This document shows positions 1 through 4,934 of a DNA stretch of 5,058 nt, one piece after another. The stretch comes from Verrucomicrobiia bacterium (GTDB lineage Bacteria; Verrucomicrobiota; Verrucomicrobiia; Limisphaerales; Palsa-1400), in the NCBI GenBank assembly GCA_025934545.1, contig JAICXV010000249.1, forward strand, positions 1-5,058, given 5' to 3'. Position numbers and translations under genes: made by a program. Each line of letters begins with the position of its first letter. Position 1 is the stretch's first letter. The notes under the pieces are model-generated. The model worked only from the letters and a program-made list of their open reading frames with translations. It ran no database searches and was not told the origin of the DNA.

Positions 1-416
1 ATTTGGTCTGAACTGCTGATAGCGATGATGGGGATACGGTTAAAACGCAAGTTCGATCGTAACATCAACTGCGCTTCAATACCGTCCGCACCGGGCAAAC
101 GTTGGTCAATGACAATGACGGCGGGCATTGGAAATTTTTCGCCATCCAGGTAGACTTCCATCCCGCGAAGGTATTCCAAAAGTTCATCAGCAGTGCTGAC
201 GCGGATCAATTTGTTGCACAGATGCACTCTGGTGAGCTGCATGCCAGCAATCTCGAAATCAATTGGATTATCTTCGAGGAACAAAACACACCGTGGATGA
301 GTCTCAAACTCGCTACGTCGCCGGATTTCAGTGTTGGTTGGCGCATCCGCCTGTTTTAAGTCATCTGCACCAACGACCTGTCGCCTACCTTCTTCCCAAT
401 CAACCAGAGTATTCAT
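1..416 (-). CDS. Response regulator receiver-domain protein, N-terminal part (runs off left edge)
   Basis: This frame reads from ATG (complement of 414-416) to the window edge without a stop: 138 complete codons, C-terminus missing. After a polar N-terminal extension of about 42 residues comes a CheY-like receiver domain. Strand beta1 ends in VLFLEDNP, with acidic-pocket residues E48 and D49. The phosphoacceptor is D104 in VIVIDQRLPG, and the conserved Ser/Thr position lies in IPIIAISSS (about S134). The family takes a phosphate from a histidine kinase to switch an output or partner protein; no output domain is visible here, so the target is unknown. It could be a stand-alone receiver or have a downstream effector domain. 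GAGGTGG (420-426, complement) lies 3 nt before the ATG and supports this start. It is divergent from the PepSY-like lipoprotein gene. The opposite-strand ORF at 102-359 is a shadow. The receiver call is firm; the role is not. Confidence 0.88.
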   Translation of the reverse strand, partial: MNTLVDWEEGRRQVVGADDLKQADAPTNTEIRRRSEFETHPRCVLFLEDNPIDFEIAGMQLTRVHLCNKLIRVSTADELLEYLRGMEVYLDGEKFPMPAVIVIDQRLPGADGIEAQLMLRSNLRFNRIPIIAISSSDQ

Positions 417-463
417 AAACCACCTCGCCTTGCGTGCCTCACAGTTAATTGAAACCGTTCCAC

Positions 464-479
464 TAACTATTGATAGTTA
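464..479. promoter_or_regulatory. 16-bp palindrome in divergent intergenic region
   Basis: TAACTAT-TG-ATAGTTA is a perfect inverted repeat with 7-bp arms and a 2-bp spacer. It lies in the 193-bp gap between the response-regulator gene and the lipoprotein gene, and overlaps a possible plus-strand -10 (GATAGT, 472-477) paired with TTGAAA at 449-454 (17-nt spacer). Such a site could be an operator for a dimeric regulator acting on either gene. Nothing else supported was seen in 417-609. Confidence 0.35.
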
Positions 480-572
480 TAGCAGTTTCGCAGCCCCATC
501 GAAGCGCATTCGTTTACCACTTTTGCTGATTTATCATGCCGGTCTTTTTCTGAGCTTTTCAGGACAAAAATG

Positions 573-600
573 TTGCGAATTACATTTGGACACAGATACT
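573..600 (+). promoter_or_regulatory. Candidate promoter of the PepSY-like lipoprotein gene
   Basis: TTGCGA (573-578) and GATACT (595-600) are separated by 16 nt, each matching the sigma70 consensus at 4 of 6 positions. The start codon at 610 is only 9 nt past the -10, so a transcript from here would have almost no leader, which fits the lack of a Shine-Dalgarno. A rival weak promoter is TTGAAA (449-454) with GATAGT (472-477), which would give a leader of about 125 nt. Confidence 0.3.
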
Positions 601-609
601 GCGCCGATT

Positions 610-1128
610 ATGAAACGCGTGAAGGTGTTGAGTGCTGCTGGTTGCTGTGCAGTCGCAATTTGCTTTTCCTCTGGGTGCGCGTCTGACGCGCAACCGCAAG
701 CAGCCGCGCACAAATCGAGCAAGTCACCGTTGCCGGCGGACAAGGTGCCGCTAGTGGTCGTCCAAGCCCTTCAAAATAGATTCCCGGCCGCCGCGGCCGT
801 CGAATGGAAATTGAAAACCGGAAATATCTACGAGGCGGAATTTACAGTAAATTCCAAGGAGATCACGGTGATGTTCGATGCGATGGGCAAATGGCTCGAA
901 ACAGAATCAGCCATCGATTCCAGTGAGGTTCCCGGCACTGTCAGCAATGCGGCGACCGCGCGATTTCCAGGATACAAAATTGTTGAAACGCAAAGTGTCC
1001 AACGTGTCAACCGGCAACCATTGGATTACGAACTTCACCTGGACAATGGAAAACTGATTGCGAAAGTCCAATTTTCGGGCGATGGAAGAGTGCTGAGTCA
1101 ATCAAGTAAGCCCAAACAGCCGAAATAG
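610..1128 (+). CDS. PepSY-like (BLIP-fold-like) lipoprotein
   Basis: A 172-residue protein with a lipoprotein signal: basic N-terminus MKRVK, a short hydrophobic stretch, and lipobox FSSGC with the lipidated cysteine at C23. After a polar linker (24-42) come two similar modules, about 44-100 and 107-165. Each starts with a VP/VV-type helix leading to a 'FP' turn (NRFPAAAAVEW; ARFPGYKIVE), then strands with aromatic/Glu patterns (YEAEF; YELHL) and a 'G-W' or 'GRVL' hairpin. This is the pattern of the putative PepSY-like/DUF2874 family, generally periplasmic or surface proteins without known catalysis. I chose ATG 610 because it places the signal peptide at the N-terminus; the frame is open back to 331, but the extra 93 residues look non-coding. 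There is no clear Shine-Dalgarno. It converges on the oxidoreductase gene with a 23-bp gap. Function unknown; it may bind a small ligand or peptide at the envelope. Confidence 0.85.
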   Translation: MKRVKVLSAAGCCAVAICFSSGCASDAQPQAAAHKSSKSPLPADKVPLVVVQALQNRFPAAAAVEWKLKTGNIYEAEFTVNSKEITVMFDAMGKWLETESAIDSSEVPGTVSNAATARFPGYKIVETQSVQRVNRQPLDYELHLDNGKLIAKVQFSGDGRVLSQSSKPKQPK

Positions 1129-1151
1129 TCGTTCGCCAGTTAGATCACAAG

Positions 1152-2468
1152 TCAGGCGTCTGCTCTTGCACGAAATCTGGCCAGCCGTTTGCTCAACCAA
1201 TCGACGTCGCGCAAGGTGATCATTTGTTCAATTTCACGGCCAAAGAAAAGGTCGAGAGTCCAATCCATCATGACGCGTAATTTTTTTGGCCAACGCGGCA
1301 GCTTCGCTAAATAAATCGTGCGCCACATCCACCACGCTAAAAATCCGGAAAACTTAAATCCGAAAATCATCGCCACACCAGCGCGATGTCCTATCGTCGC
1401 CAATTGGCCTTTGTTTTTATAAACGAAAGGTTTCATCGGACGTTTGAGAACCGTCGCCTCGATATTTTTTGCGGCAGCCAAGCCTTCGCGAAGCCCATGT
1501 TGGGCGGTCGGCGGATGGAATTTTCCTGTCTTTTTATTCGGCACCGCCGCTGCGTCGCCTACCGCCCACAACCCGGAATAACCGGGAACAGCCAAAAATT
1601 CGTCGGTGAGCAATCGCGCTTTTTCTTTGCGGCAGGGCAGGGAATCAATGACCGGACTGGGTTTCACACCTGCGGTCCACAGCAAAGTTTGCGCGGGAAT
1701 CGTTGTGCCGTCCTGCAATTTCACAATTGCGCCATCGTACGATGCCACACGCGCGTTTTTAATCACTTCGACATTGCGCTCGCGCAATCGGCGTTCGGTG
1801 TAGTTGCCGAGTTCCTCACCTAATTCCGGCAACAAAAAACTGCCCGGATGGACGAGCACGATACGAATCATGTCTTCGCTCAAGTCCGGATAGTATTGGA
1901 TCGCGTCGCGGACATAATCGTTGATCGCGCCGGTAGTTTCCGCGCCGGCAAATCCGCCGCCCGCGGTAACGAATGTTAGCAAACGCTTTCGCCTGTCATG
2001 ATCACTTTGCAACGTTGCCTGTTCCAAAAAGCCGACGATTCGATTCCGAAGCAGAACTGCATCAGTCACGCTTTTGATGGTCACTGCCAAATCGCTCACA
2101 CCAGGCAAATCGAAGAAATTGGTTTCCGATCCAAGCGCCACCAATAAATGATCGAACTGGAGGTTCAAATCGACCCTTGTAACATCATCTCCACAACGAA
2201 CGACGCGTGCATCGACATCGATCGAGCGAACCTCCGCTTCAATAAATTTGACGTCTTTCAGAATGCGCCGGATGGGATTGATAATATCGCCGGCATAAAG
2301 ATCGCCCGAAGCGACCTCGTGGAGCATGGGTGTAAATAGGGAGAAATTTTCACGACTGATCATCGTGACTTCGACGTCATTTCGTCGGGCGAGGTTTTTG
2401 TCGAAATACATTGCCGCCTTTAACCCGGCAAACCCGCCGCCGAGAATCACTATCCGCGTTTTATCCAT
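1152..2468 (-). CDS. ndh: Type II NADH dehydrogenase-like FAD/NAD(P)-dependent oxidoreductase
   Basis: A 438-residue flavoprotein of the NDH-2 family, which oxidises NADH and passes electrons to membrane quinone without pumping protons. The N-terminal FAD-binding Rossmann motif is VILGGGFAGL (G10-x-G12-x-x-G15). The second, NAD(H)-binding motif is VTAGGGFAGAE (167-177). The second FAD contact is WAVGDAA (G304, D305). The PPTAQHGLREG segment (319-329) matches the quinone-site AQxxxQ region except that R327-E328 replace the usual Q. A Trp-rich hydrophobic stretch near 368-390 (FSGFLAWWMW) and a second near 399-412 resemble the C-terminal membrane-anchoring part. Length fits the family. I start at ATG 2466-2468 because the Rossmann strand begins at residue 5 and AGGAGGT lies upstream; an in-frame ATG at 2513 would add 15 atypical residues. 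It is divergent from the PHA-type gene. Some relatives act on other quinones or sulfide; NADH:quinone is most likely. Confidence 0.9.
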   Translation of the reverse strand: MDKTRIVILGGGFAGLKAAMYFDKNLARRNDVEVTMISRENFSLFTPMLHEVASGDLYAGDIINPIRRILKDVKFIEAEVRSIDVDARVVRCGDDVTRVDLNLQFDHLLVALGSETNFFDLPGVSDLAVTIKSVTDAVLLRNRIVGFLEQATLQSDHDRRKRLLTFVTAGGGFAGAETTGAINDYVRDAIQYYPDLSEDMIRIVLVHPGSFLLPELGEELGNYTERRLRERNVEVIKNARVASYDGAIVKLQDGTTIPAQTLLWTAGVKPSPVIDSLPCRKEKARLLTDEFLAVPGYSGLWAVGDAAAVPNKKTGKFHPPTAQHGLREGLAAAKNIEATVLKRPMKPFVYKNKGQLATIGHRAGVAMIFGFKFSGFLAWWMWRTIYLAKLPRWPKKLRVMMDWTLDLFFGREIEQMITLRDVDWLSKRLARFRARADA

Positions 2469-2480
2469 AAATCCCGTTCT

Positions 2481-2487
2481 ACCTCCT
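2481..2487 (-). promoter_or_regulatory. Shine-Dalgarno AGGAGGT of the NDH-2-like gene
   Basis: On the minus strand AGGAGGT precedes the ATG at 2468 by 12 nt. It is a near-perfect anti-16S match, rare in this window, and with the Rossmann start it decides for the 2468 ATG over the upstream in-frame ATG at 2513, which would place this site inside the coding region. Confidence 0.6.
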
Positions 2488-2541
2488 AATATAACGCGAA
2501 TCGTCAAAATCATCCTCGTGACTGGCGAAAATAGGGTTTTC

Positions 2542-2550
2542 TGCTATAGT
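2542..2550 (+). promoter_or_regulatory. Extended -10 promoter (TGcTATAGT), leaderless configuration
   Basis: TGC-TATAGT is an extended -10 element (TGn plus 5 of 6 consensus positions), which can work without a good -35; none is evident. Transcription starting about 7 nt downstream would begin at or next to the ATG at 2558, giving a leaderless mRNA. GGGG at 2551-2554 is the only Shine-Dalgarno-like alternative, and its 3-nt spacing is short. Confidence 0.5.
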
Positions 2551-2557
2551 GGGGCTC

Positions 2558-2857
2558 ATGCCTAGGATTAGCTTAGCAATTCCGCACGGTCTCGGAGCAG
2601 ATGAAGCGAGAACGCGGATCACGGGTTTTATTGCGCAGGCGCGCCACCAGGTTGGCGGCGTCAGCAATTTTAACGAACAATGGTTTGGCGGGGTCGGAAC
2701 GTATAGTTTCCGCGCTTTGGGTTTTCTCGTCGAAGGACGGCTTGATGTGCGCGATGACATTCTCACGGTCCAACTTGATTTCCCGTTTGCCGCACTTCCT
2801 TGGAAGGGCAAAGCGGAAAACGAAATACGAACGCAGGCCGTGGCTTTGTTGACGTAG
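2558..2857 (+). CDS. Polyhydroxyalkanoic acid system family protein (PHA_gran_rgn-like)
   Basis: A 99-residue soluble protein with no signal peptide. It starts MPRISLAIPHGL and continues with a helix rich in Ala/Arg (ADEARTRITGFIAQ), then a strand series containing YSFRALGFLVEGRLDV and LTVQLDFPFAALP, ending in a helix (ENEIRTQAVALL). This order (I-x-I-x-x-xH near the start, 'G-x-L-x-V' in the middle, 'L-x-F/LP' then a terminal helix) is that of the small family often labelled 'polyhydroxyalkanoic acid system protein', whose length is about 90-100 residues. The biochemical role is not established; the name comes from co-occurrence with PHA granule genes, none of which is in this window. ATG 2558 is preferred over the in-frame GTG at 2549, which lies inside a promoter-like hexamer. 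It is divergently transcribed from the NDH-2-like gene, 89 bp away. The family call rests on pattern recall. Confidence 0.75.
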   Translation: MPRISLAIPHGLGADEARTRITGFIAQARHQVGGVSNFNEQWFGGVGTYSFRALGFLVEGRLDVRDDILTVQLDFPFAALPWKGKAENEIRTQAVALLT

Positions 2858-2861
2858 GCTC

Positions 2862-2884
2862 CGGCGACACCGCCGACGGTTTTT
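2862..2884 (+). terminator. Possible weak intrinsic terminator after the PHA-type gene
   Basis: CGGCG (2862-2866), a 4-nt loop, and CGCCG (2871-2875) can form a short GC stem, followed by ACGG and then a run of five T (2880-2884). The four-base gap between stem and T-run and the 5-bp stem make it weak. Position, right after the stop at 2857 and before the next promoter, is appropriate. Confidence 0.35.
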
Positions 2885-2935
2885 GCGCGCCCAAAAATTG
2901 CTAACCGTTTCACAATTTCGGTAAAGGCTTGCCAA

Positions 2936-2964
2936 TTGACATTGAGACTCAGTCTCAATAAGAA
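2936..2964 (+). promoter_or_regulatory. Promoter of the barrel-cytochrome operon
   Basis: TTGACA (2936-2941) is a perfect -35. With a 17-nt spacer the -10 would be TAAGAA (2959-2964), a poor match (3 of 6). The ATG at 2975 is 10 nt past it, so the leader would be very short; the only SD-like bases are GAG at 2967-2969. A weak -10 overlapped by an operator suits a repressed promoter. Confidence 0.45.
2941..2959. promoter_or_regulatory. Fur-box-like operator (perfect 9-1-9 palindrome)
   Basis: ATTGAGACT-C-AGTCTCAAT is a perfect 19-bp inverted repeat. Its core TGAGACT-C-AGTCTCA has the 7-1-7 layout of Fur boxes and agrees with the known TGATAAT-N-ATTATCA consensus at 10 of 14 arm positions, and with the TGAGAAT-N-ATTCTCA variant at 12 of 14. 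It fills the spacer between the -35 and -10 elements, the classic repressor position. A Fur-family gene lies at the far end of the operon, converging on it. The identity of the bound regulator is inferred. Confidence 0.7.
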
Positions 2965-2974
2965 TTGAGCCGCA

Positions 2975-3778
2975 ATGAAACCGAAAATTACATTCGCGAT
3001 TTTGGCAGCCAGCCTTGTCTCCGCATCCGCGAACGAACGTCTTTTTACCTACACCTACGAACCGGAGACGATGCCTAAAGGGGGTTGGGAATTTGAGCAA
3101 TGGGTCACTTCGCGCGACGGCCGCAATGCCAGCGTGGGCCAAAAAGATTTTCGGCGCTGGGAATTCCGCGAATCCGCTGAATACGGCGTGACCGACAATT
3201 GGACAACCGAATTGTATTTTAATTCCCACCAGCAAAGTTTTCGCGACCCAAACGGCGCGAAACATTCGGGTTTTCGTTGGGACGGTTTTTCGTTGGAAAA
3301 CCGTTACCAGGTTTTGAACCAGGCCGATCATGCCGTCGGGCTCACGCTTTATCTCGAACCGCGCATTTCGGATAGCGAAGCCGAGCTCGAAGAAAAAATC
3401 ATCATCGGTCAGCGTCATGGCCAGTGGAAATGGGCCGCCAACCTGACCCACGAAACCGAATGGCTCGACCACTATCATGCGAAAGAAGGCGAACTCGAAT
3501 TGAGCGTCGGCGTGGCCCGTTTCATCAGCAAACATTGGGCGATCGGTCTGGAGTTGCGCGACAACGCGGAAATCGAAGAATATAAGGTTTGGGACAACAA
3601 TGCCTTTTACGCCGGTCCGGTGGTGAGCTACCGCAACGATCGCTGGTGGGCTTCGCTAAGCGTCATGCCGCAAATCTTCGGCAACAATTTCCCGGACAGT
3701 CCGGACAACAATCCCAATTTGGAATTGGAAGATCACGAGCGCCTGAACGCGCGGTTGATCTTTGGAATCAGTTTTTAA
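2975..3778 (+). CDS. Predicted outer-membrane beta-barrel protein (DUF6662-like)
   Basis: A 267-residue exported protein. The signal peptide is MKPK, then a hydrophobic core to A19, with an AxA cleavage site ASA|N20. The mature part begins ERLFTYTYEPETMPKGGWEF and continues as alternating aromatic/polar strands joined by charged turns (YGVTDNWTTELYF; HAVGLTLYLEPRI; WAIGLELRD; FYAGPVVSYR; WWASLSVMPQI). It ends with RLNARLIFGISF; a terminal Phe after alternating hydrophobics is the usual signal for the BAM assembly machinery. I believe this matches the DUF6662 family, whose function is unknown. It is the first gene of an operon: the next start codon overlaps this stop (TAATG, 3776-3780). A Fur-box-like palindrome sits directly upstream, pointing to metal control. 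It could be a small channel or a structural partner of the haem lipoprotein. The 320-codon minus-strand ORF across this region is a shadow. Confidence 0.85.
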   Translation: MKPKITFAILAASLVSASANERLFTYTYEPETMPKGGWEFEQWVTSRDGRNASVGQKDFRRWEFRESAEYGVTDNWTTELYFNSHQQSFRDPNGAKHSGFRWDGFSLENRYQVLNQADHAVGLTLYLEPRISDSEAELEEKIIIGQRHGQWKWAANLTHETEWLDHYHAKEGELELSVGVARFISKHWAIGLELRDNAEIEEYKVWDNNAFYAGPVVSYRNDRWWASLSVMPQIFGNNFPDSPDNNPNLELEDHERLNARLIFGISF

Positions 3779-4068
3779 TGAAATTTACAGCCACGATTCT
3801 CGGAATGGCACTGTTCGGATTGGTCGCAGGTTGTGAGGCGGTTCAATTTGCGGACAAGAACACGACTGATCCGCACGCCCTCTACACCGCGCGTTGCGCG
3901 AAGTGCCATGAGTTTTATTCGCCGCAGAAATACAGCAAACCGGATTGGGATAAGTGGATGACTAAAATGCGCCGCAAAGCGCGATTGAACGAGCAGCAGT
4001 ACGAAGCGATCAAGGAATACACGGAAAGTTTGCGTTCGGGCACAGCCGAATCGCAGAAAAAACGTTAG
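3778..4068 (+). CDS. Small monohaem cytochrome c lipoprotein
   Basis: A 96-residue protein with a lipoprotein signal (MKFTATILGMALFGLVAGC; lipobox LVAGC, lipidated C19). Its haem motif is RCAKCHEF: C40 and C43 bind haem covalently and H44 is the proximal ligand. A likely distal ligand is M64 (or M61) in WDKWMTKMRRKA. The C-terminal helix (NEQQYEAIKEYTESL) matches the last helix of class I c-type cytochromes. The protein is short but complete, ending in a basic tail. It probably transfers electrons at the inner face of the outer membrane or on the periplasmic face of the inner membrane; with C19 followed by E rather than D, outer-membrane sorting is plausible. ATG 3778 is chosen because it starts the signal peptide and shares one base with the barrel's TAA stop, indicating translational coupling. 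The frame is open upstream to 3589, but that part overlaps the barrel gene. Its electron donor and acceptor are unknown. Confidence 0.88.
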   Translation: MKFTATILGMALFGLVAGCEAVQFADKNTTDPHALYTARCAKCHEFYSPQKYSKPDWDKWMTKMRRKARLNEQQYEAIKEYTESLRSGTAESQKKR

Positions 4069-4551
4069 CTATTTGCAGGACGCGCTCTTGCGTTTGCACG
4101 ATCCCAGACGTTTTAGCTGATCGCACGAACCTGTGATCTGCAGGCGATGGGCTTTGACCGAGAAGCCGAGTTTGTGCGCCATTTCATCTTCTACTTTCTC
4201 AATTTGCGCGCTGTCGAACTCAACGATCTTGCTGCAATCCTCGCAGATGATGTGGTTGTGGTTTGGATGCTCCGCGTAATTCGGGTCGTAGAACATGTGG
4301 TCCTGGCCGAAATCCATTTCGCGCACGAGCCCGCTTTCTGTTAGTAAAGGCAGCGTACGGTAGATGGTCGCCCGTGAAACCGTTTTGTCGCGCTTTTGCG
4401 ACCATTTCAAAAGTTGTTCGGCGGTGAAATGTTCTTCCGTGCTGAAAACGGAATCCACAATGGCCTGACGTTGCGAAGTAAGGCGCAGGCTCTTCGTTTG
4501 CAGAAATTCGACGAACCGTTTCTTTGCTCTGGATTTGGCGTCTTCAGCCAT
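4069..4551 (-). CDS. fur: Fur-family metal-responsive transcriptional regulator
   Basis: A 160-residue protein of normal Fur length. The N-terminal winged helix has the recognition region VSRATIYRTLPLLTESGLV (58-76), preceded by LRLTSQRQAIVDSVF and H41-F-TAEQL. The dimerisation half has the metal-site signature HPNHNHIICEDC (H95, H98, H100, C103, C106), then IVEFD, E118 and H135 (AHRLQITGSC). By alignment with E. coli Fur, the regulatory-site ligands H33, H88 and H90 map to H41, H98 and H100, with D89 near E81. C103/C106 and C143 fit the structural zinc site, but the fourth Cys is C152 (C-x8-C) rather than the usual short spacing. The family represses iron, zinc or peroxide genes when metal-bound; Fur itself is the best guess because of the Fur-like box at 2941. 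Zur or PerR cannot be excluded. Its stop abuts the cytochrome stop. There is no Shine-Dalgarno; the ATG is 8 nt from a -10. Confidence 0.93.
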   Translation of the reverse strand: MAEDAKSRAKKRFVEFLQTKSLRLTSQRQAIVDSVFSTEEHFTAEQLLKWSQKRDKTVSRATIYRTLPLLTESGLVREMDFGQDHMFYDPNYAEHPNHNHIICEDCSKIVEFDSAQIEKVEDEMAHKLGFSVKAHRLQITGSCDQLKRLGSCKRKSASCK

Positions 4552-4559
4552 CGGCCGAT

Positions 4560-4587
4560 ACTATAGGTTAGAACGAAGCGCGTTCAA
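4560..4587 (-). promoter_or_regulatory. fur promoter, leaderless configuration
   Basis: On the minus strand TTGAAC (complement of 4582-4587) and TATAGT (complement of 4560-4565) are 16 nt apart, matching consensus at 4 and 5 of 6 positions. The ATG follows the -10 by 8 nt, so the mRNA should start at or within a few bases of the codon. GAACG-N5-CGTTC (4571-4585) lies in the spacer and overlaps the -35, and could be an operator. Confidence 0.5.
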
Positions 4588-4596
4588 GAGTTGTTG

Positions 4597-4617
4597 CGCA
4601 AATGCGCCTTATTTGCG
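4597..4617. promoter_or_regulatory. Inverted repeat between divergent fur and downstream promoters
   Basis: CGCAAAT (4597-4603), a 7-nt spacer, and ATTTGCG (4611-4617) form a perfect inverted repeat; it overlaps an 8-bp palindrome TTGCGCAA (4594-4601). It lies between the fur -35 and an extended -10 for the opposite direction, a position suited to a shared operator. The regulator is unknown. Confidence 0.4.
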
Positions 4618-4618
4618 T

Positions 4619-4627
4619 TGATATAGT
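4619..4627 (+). promoter_or_regulatory. Extended -10 (TGaTATAGT) facing right
   Basis: TGA-TATAGT is an extended -10 like the one at 2542. No good -35 is apparent. A start around 4634 would give a leader of about 44 nt to the ATG at 4678, or less to the upstream TTG/GTG start candidates at 4642-4651. Confidence 0.4.
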
Positions 4628-4677
4628 CAATAAAAACCGTCTTGCGATTGGTGCTGAAAAAGAGCAAATTATGGCTG

Positions 4678-4914
4678 ATGAAATTGAGATTGGATCTGCT
4701 GGAGCATCTGACCGCGGAGGACATAGCGGAAGCGGCAGCGAATTCAGTTCACCGTTTCGAACCCGAGCCCAATTTTTCAAAAACTGGAGTTGGGAGTCTG
4801 TTGTCGGCATCAACCGAAGAACGTGCGAGAGAGGTCGAGCACAGCATGGCTTTAACTCGGAAGCTGCAGGCCCGTGCGCGACGCGCTGGGAAAGCTGCCG
4901 CTCACAAGCATTAA
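4678..4914 (+). CDS. Small hypothetical protein, helical with basic C-terminus
   Basis: I do not recognise this family. From ATG 4678 it encodes 78 residues: MKLRLDLLEHLTAEDIAEAA, a loop with FEPEPNFSKTGVGSLL, a charged helix (TEERAREVEHSMALTRKL) and a Lys/Arg/His-rich end (QARARRAGKAAAHKH). It is predicted cytosolic, with no signal peptide or membrane segment. This frame is preferred because its codons are richer in Leu/Glu/Ala with more G or C at third positions than the two alternatives, which read Ser/Gly/Arg-rich here. In-frame TTG 4642, TTG 4648 and GTG 4651 are rival starts; no convincing Shine-Dalgarno separates them. It is divergent from fur and has its own extended -10. The acidic-to-basic layout might suit nucleic-acid or protein binding, but that is a guess. 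Confidence 0.5.
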   Translation: MKLRLDLLEHLTAEDIAEAAANSVHRFEPEPNFSKTGVGSLLSASTEERAREVEHSMALTRKLQARARRAGKAAAHKH

Positions 4915-4934
4915 CTCTTGCTGACGCACTCGAC

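Noticed and set aside
102..359. 85-codon plus-strand ORF
   Set aside because: It lies antisense to the receiver domain, which has clear conserved motifs on the minus strand.
331..609. Upstream extension of the PepSY-like lipoprotein frame
   Set aside because: It would bury the lipoprotein signal peptide 93 residues inside the protein and overlaps the response-regulator gene; the translation is not protein-like.
1386..1823. 145-codon plus-strand ORF
   Set aside because: Shadow of the NDH-2-like gene, which carries two Rossmann motifs on the other strand.
2488..2507. TTGACG and TATATT as a promoter of the NDH-2-like gene
   Set aside because: They are only 8 nt apart, and the implied transcription start would lie at the edge of or past the Shine-Dalgarno at 2481-2487.
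2573..3535. 320-codon minus-strand ORF
   Set aside because: Long but antisense to the PHA-type gene and the barrel; it would run through the Fur-like promoter, has no recognisable motifs, and the plus-strand genes are clear.
4571..4585. GAAC/GTTC repeat as an SOS (LexA) box
   Set aside because: The half-sites are 7 nt apart, unlike the 4-nt GAAC-N4-GTTC spacing, and fur is not an expected SOS gene.
4568..4813. 81-codon minus-strand ORF upstream of fur
   Set aside because: Low-complexity Ser/Pro/Arg/Ile composition, and it spans the fur promoter and the divergent regulatory region.
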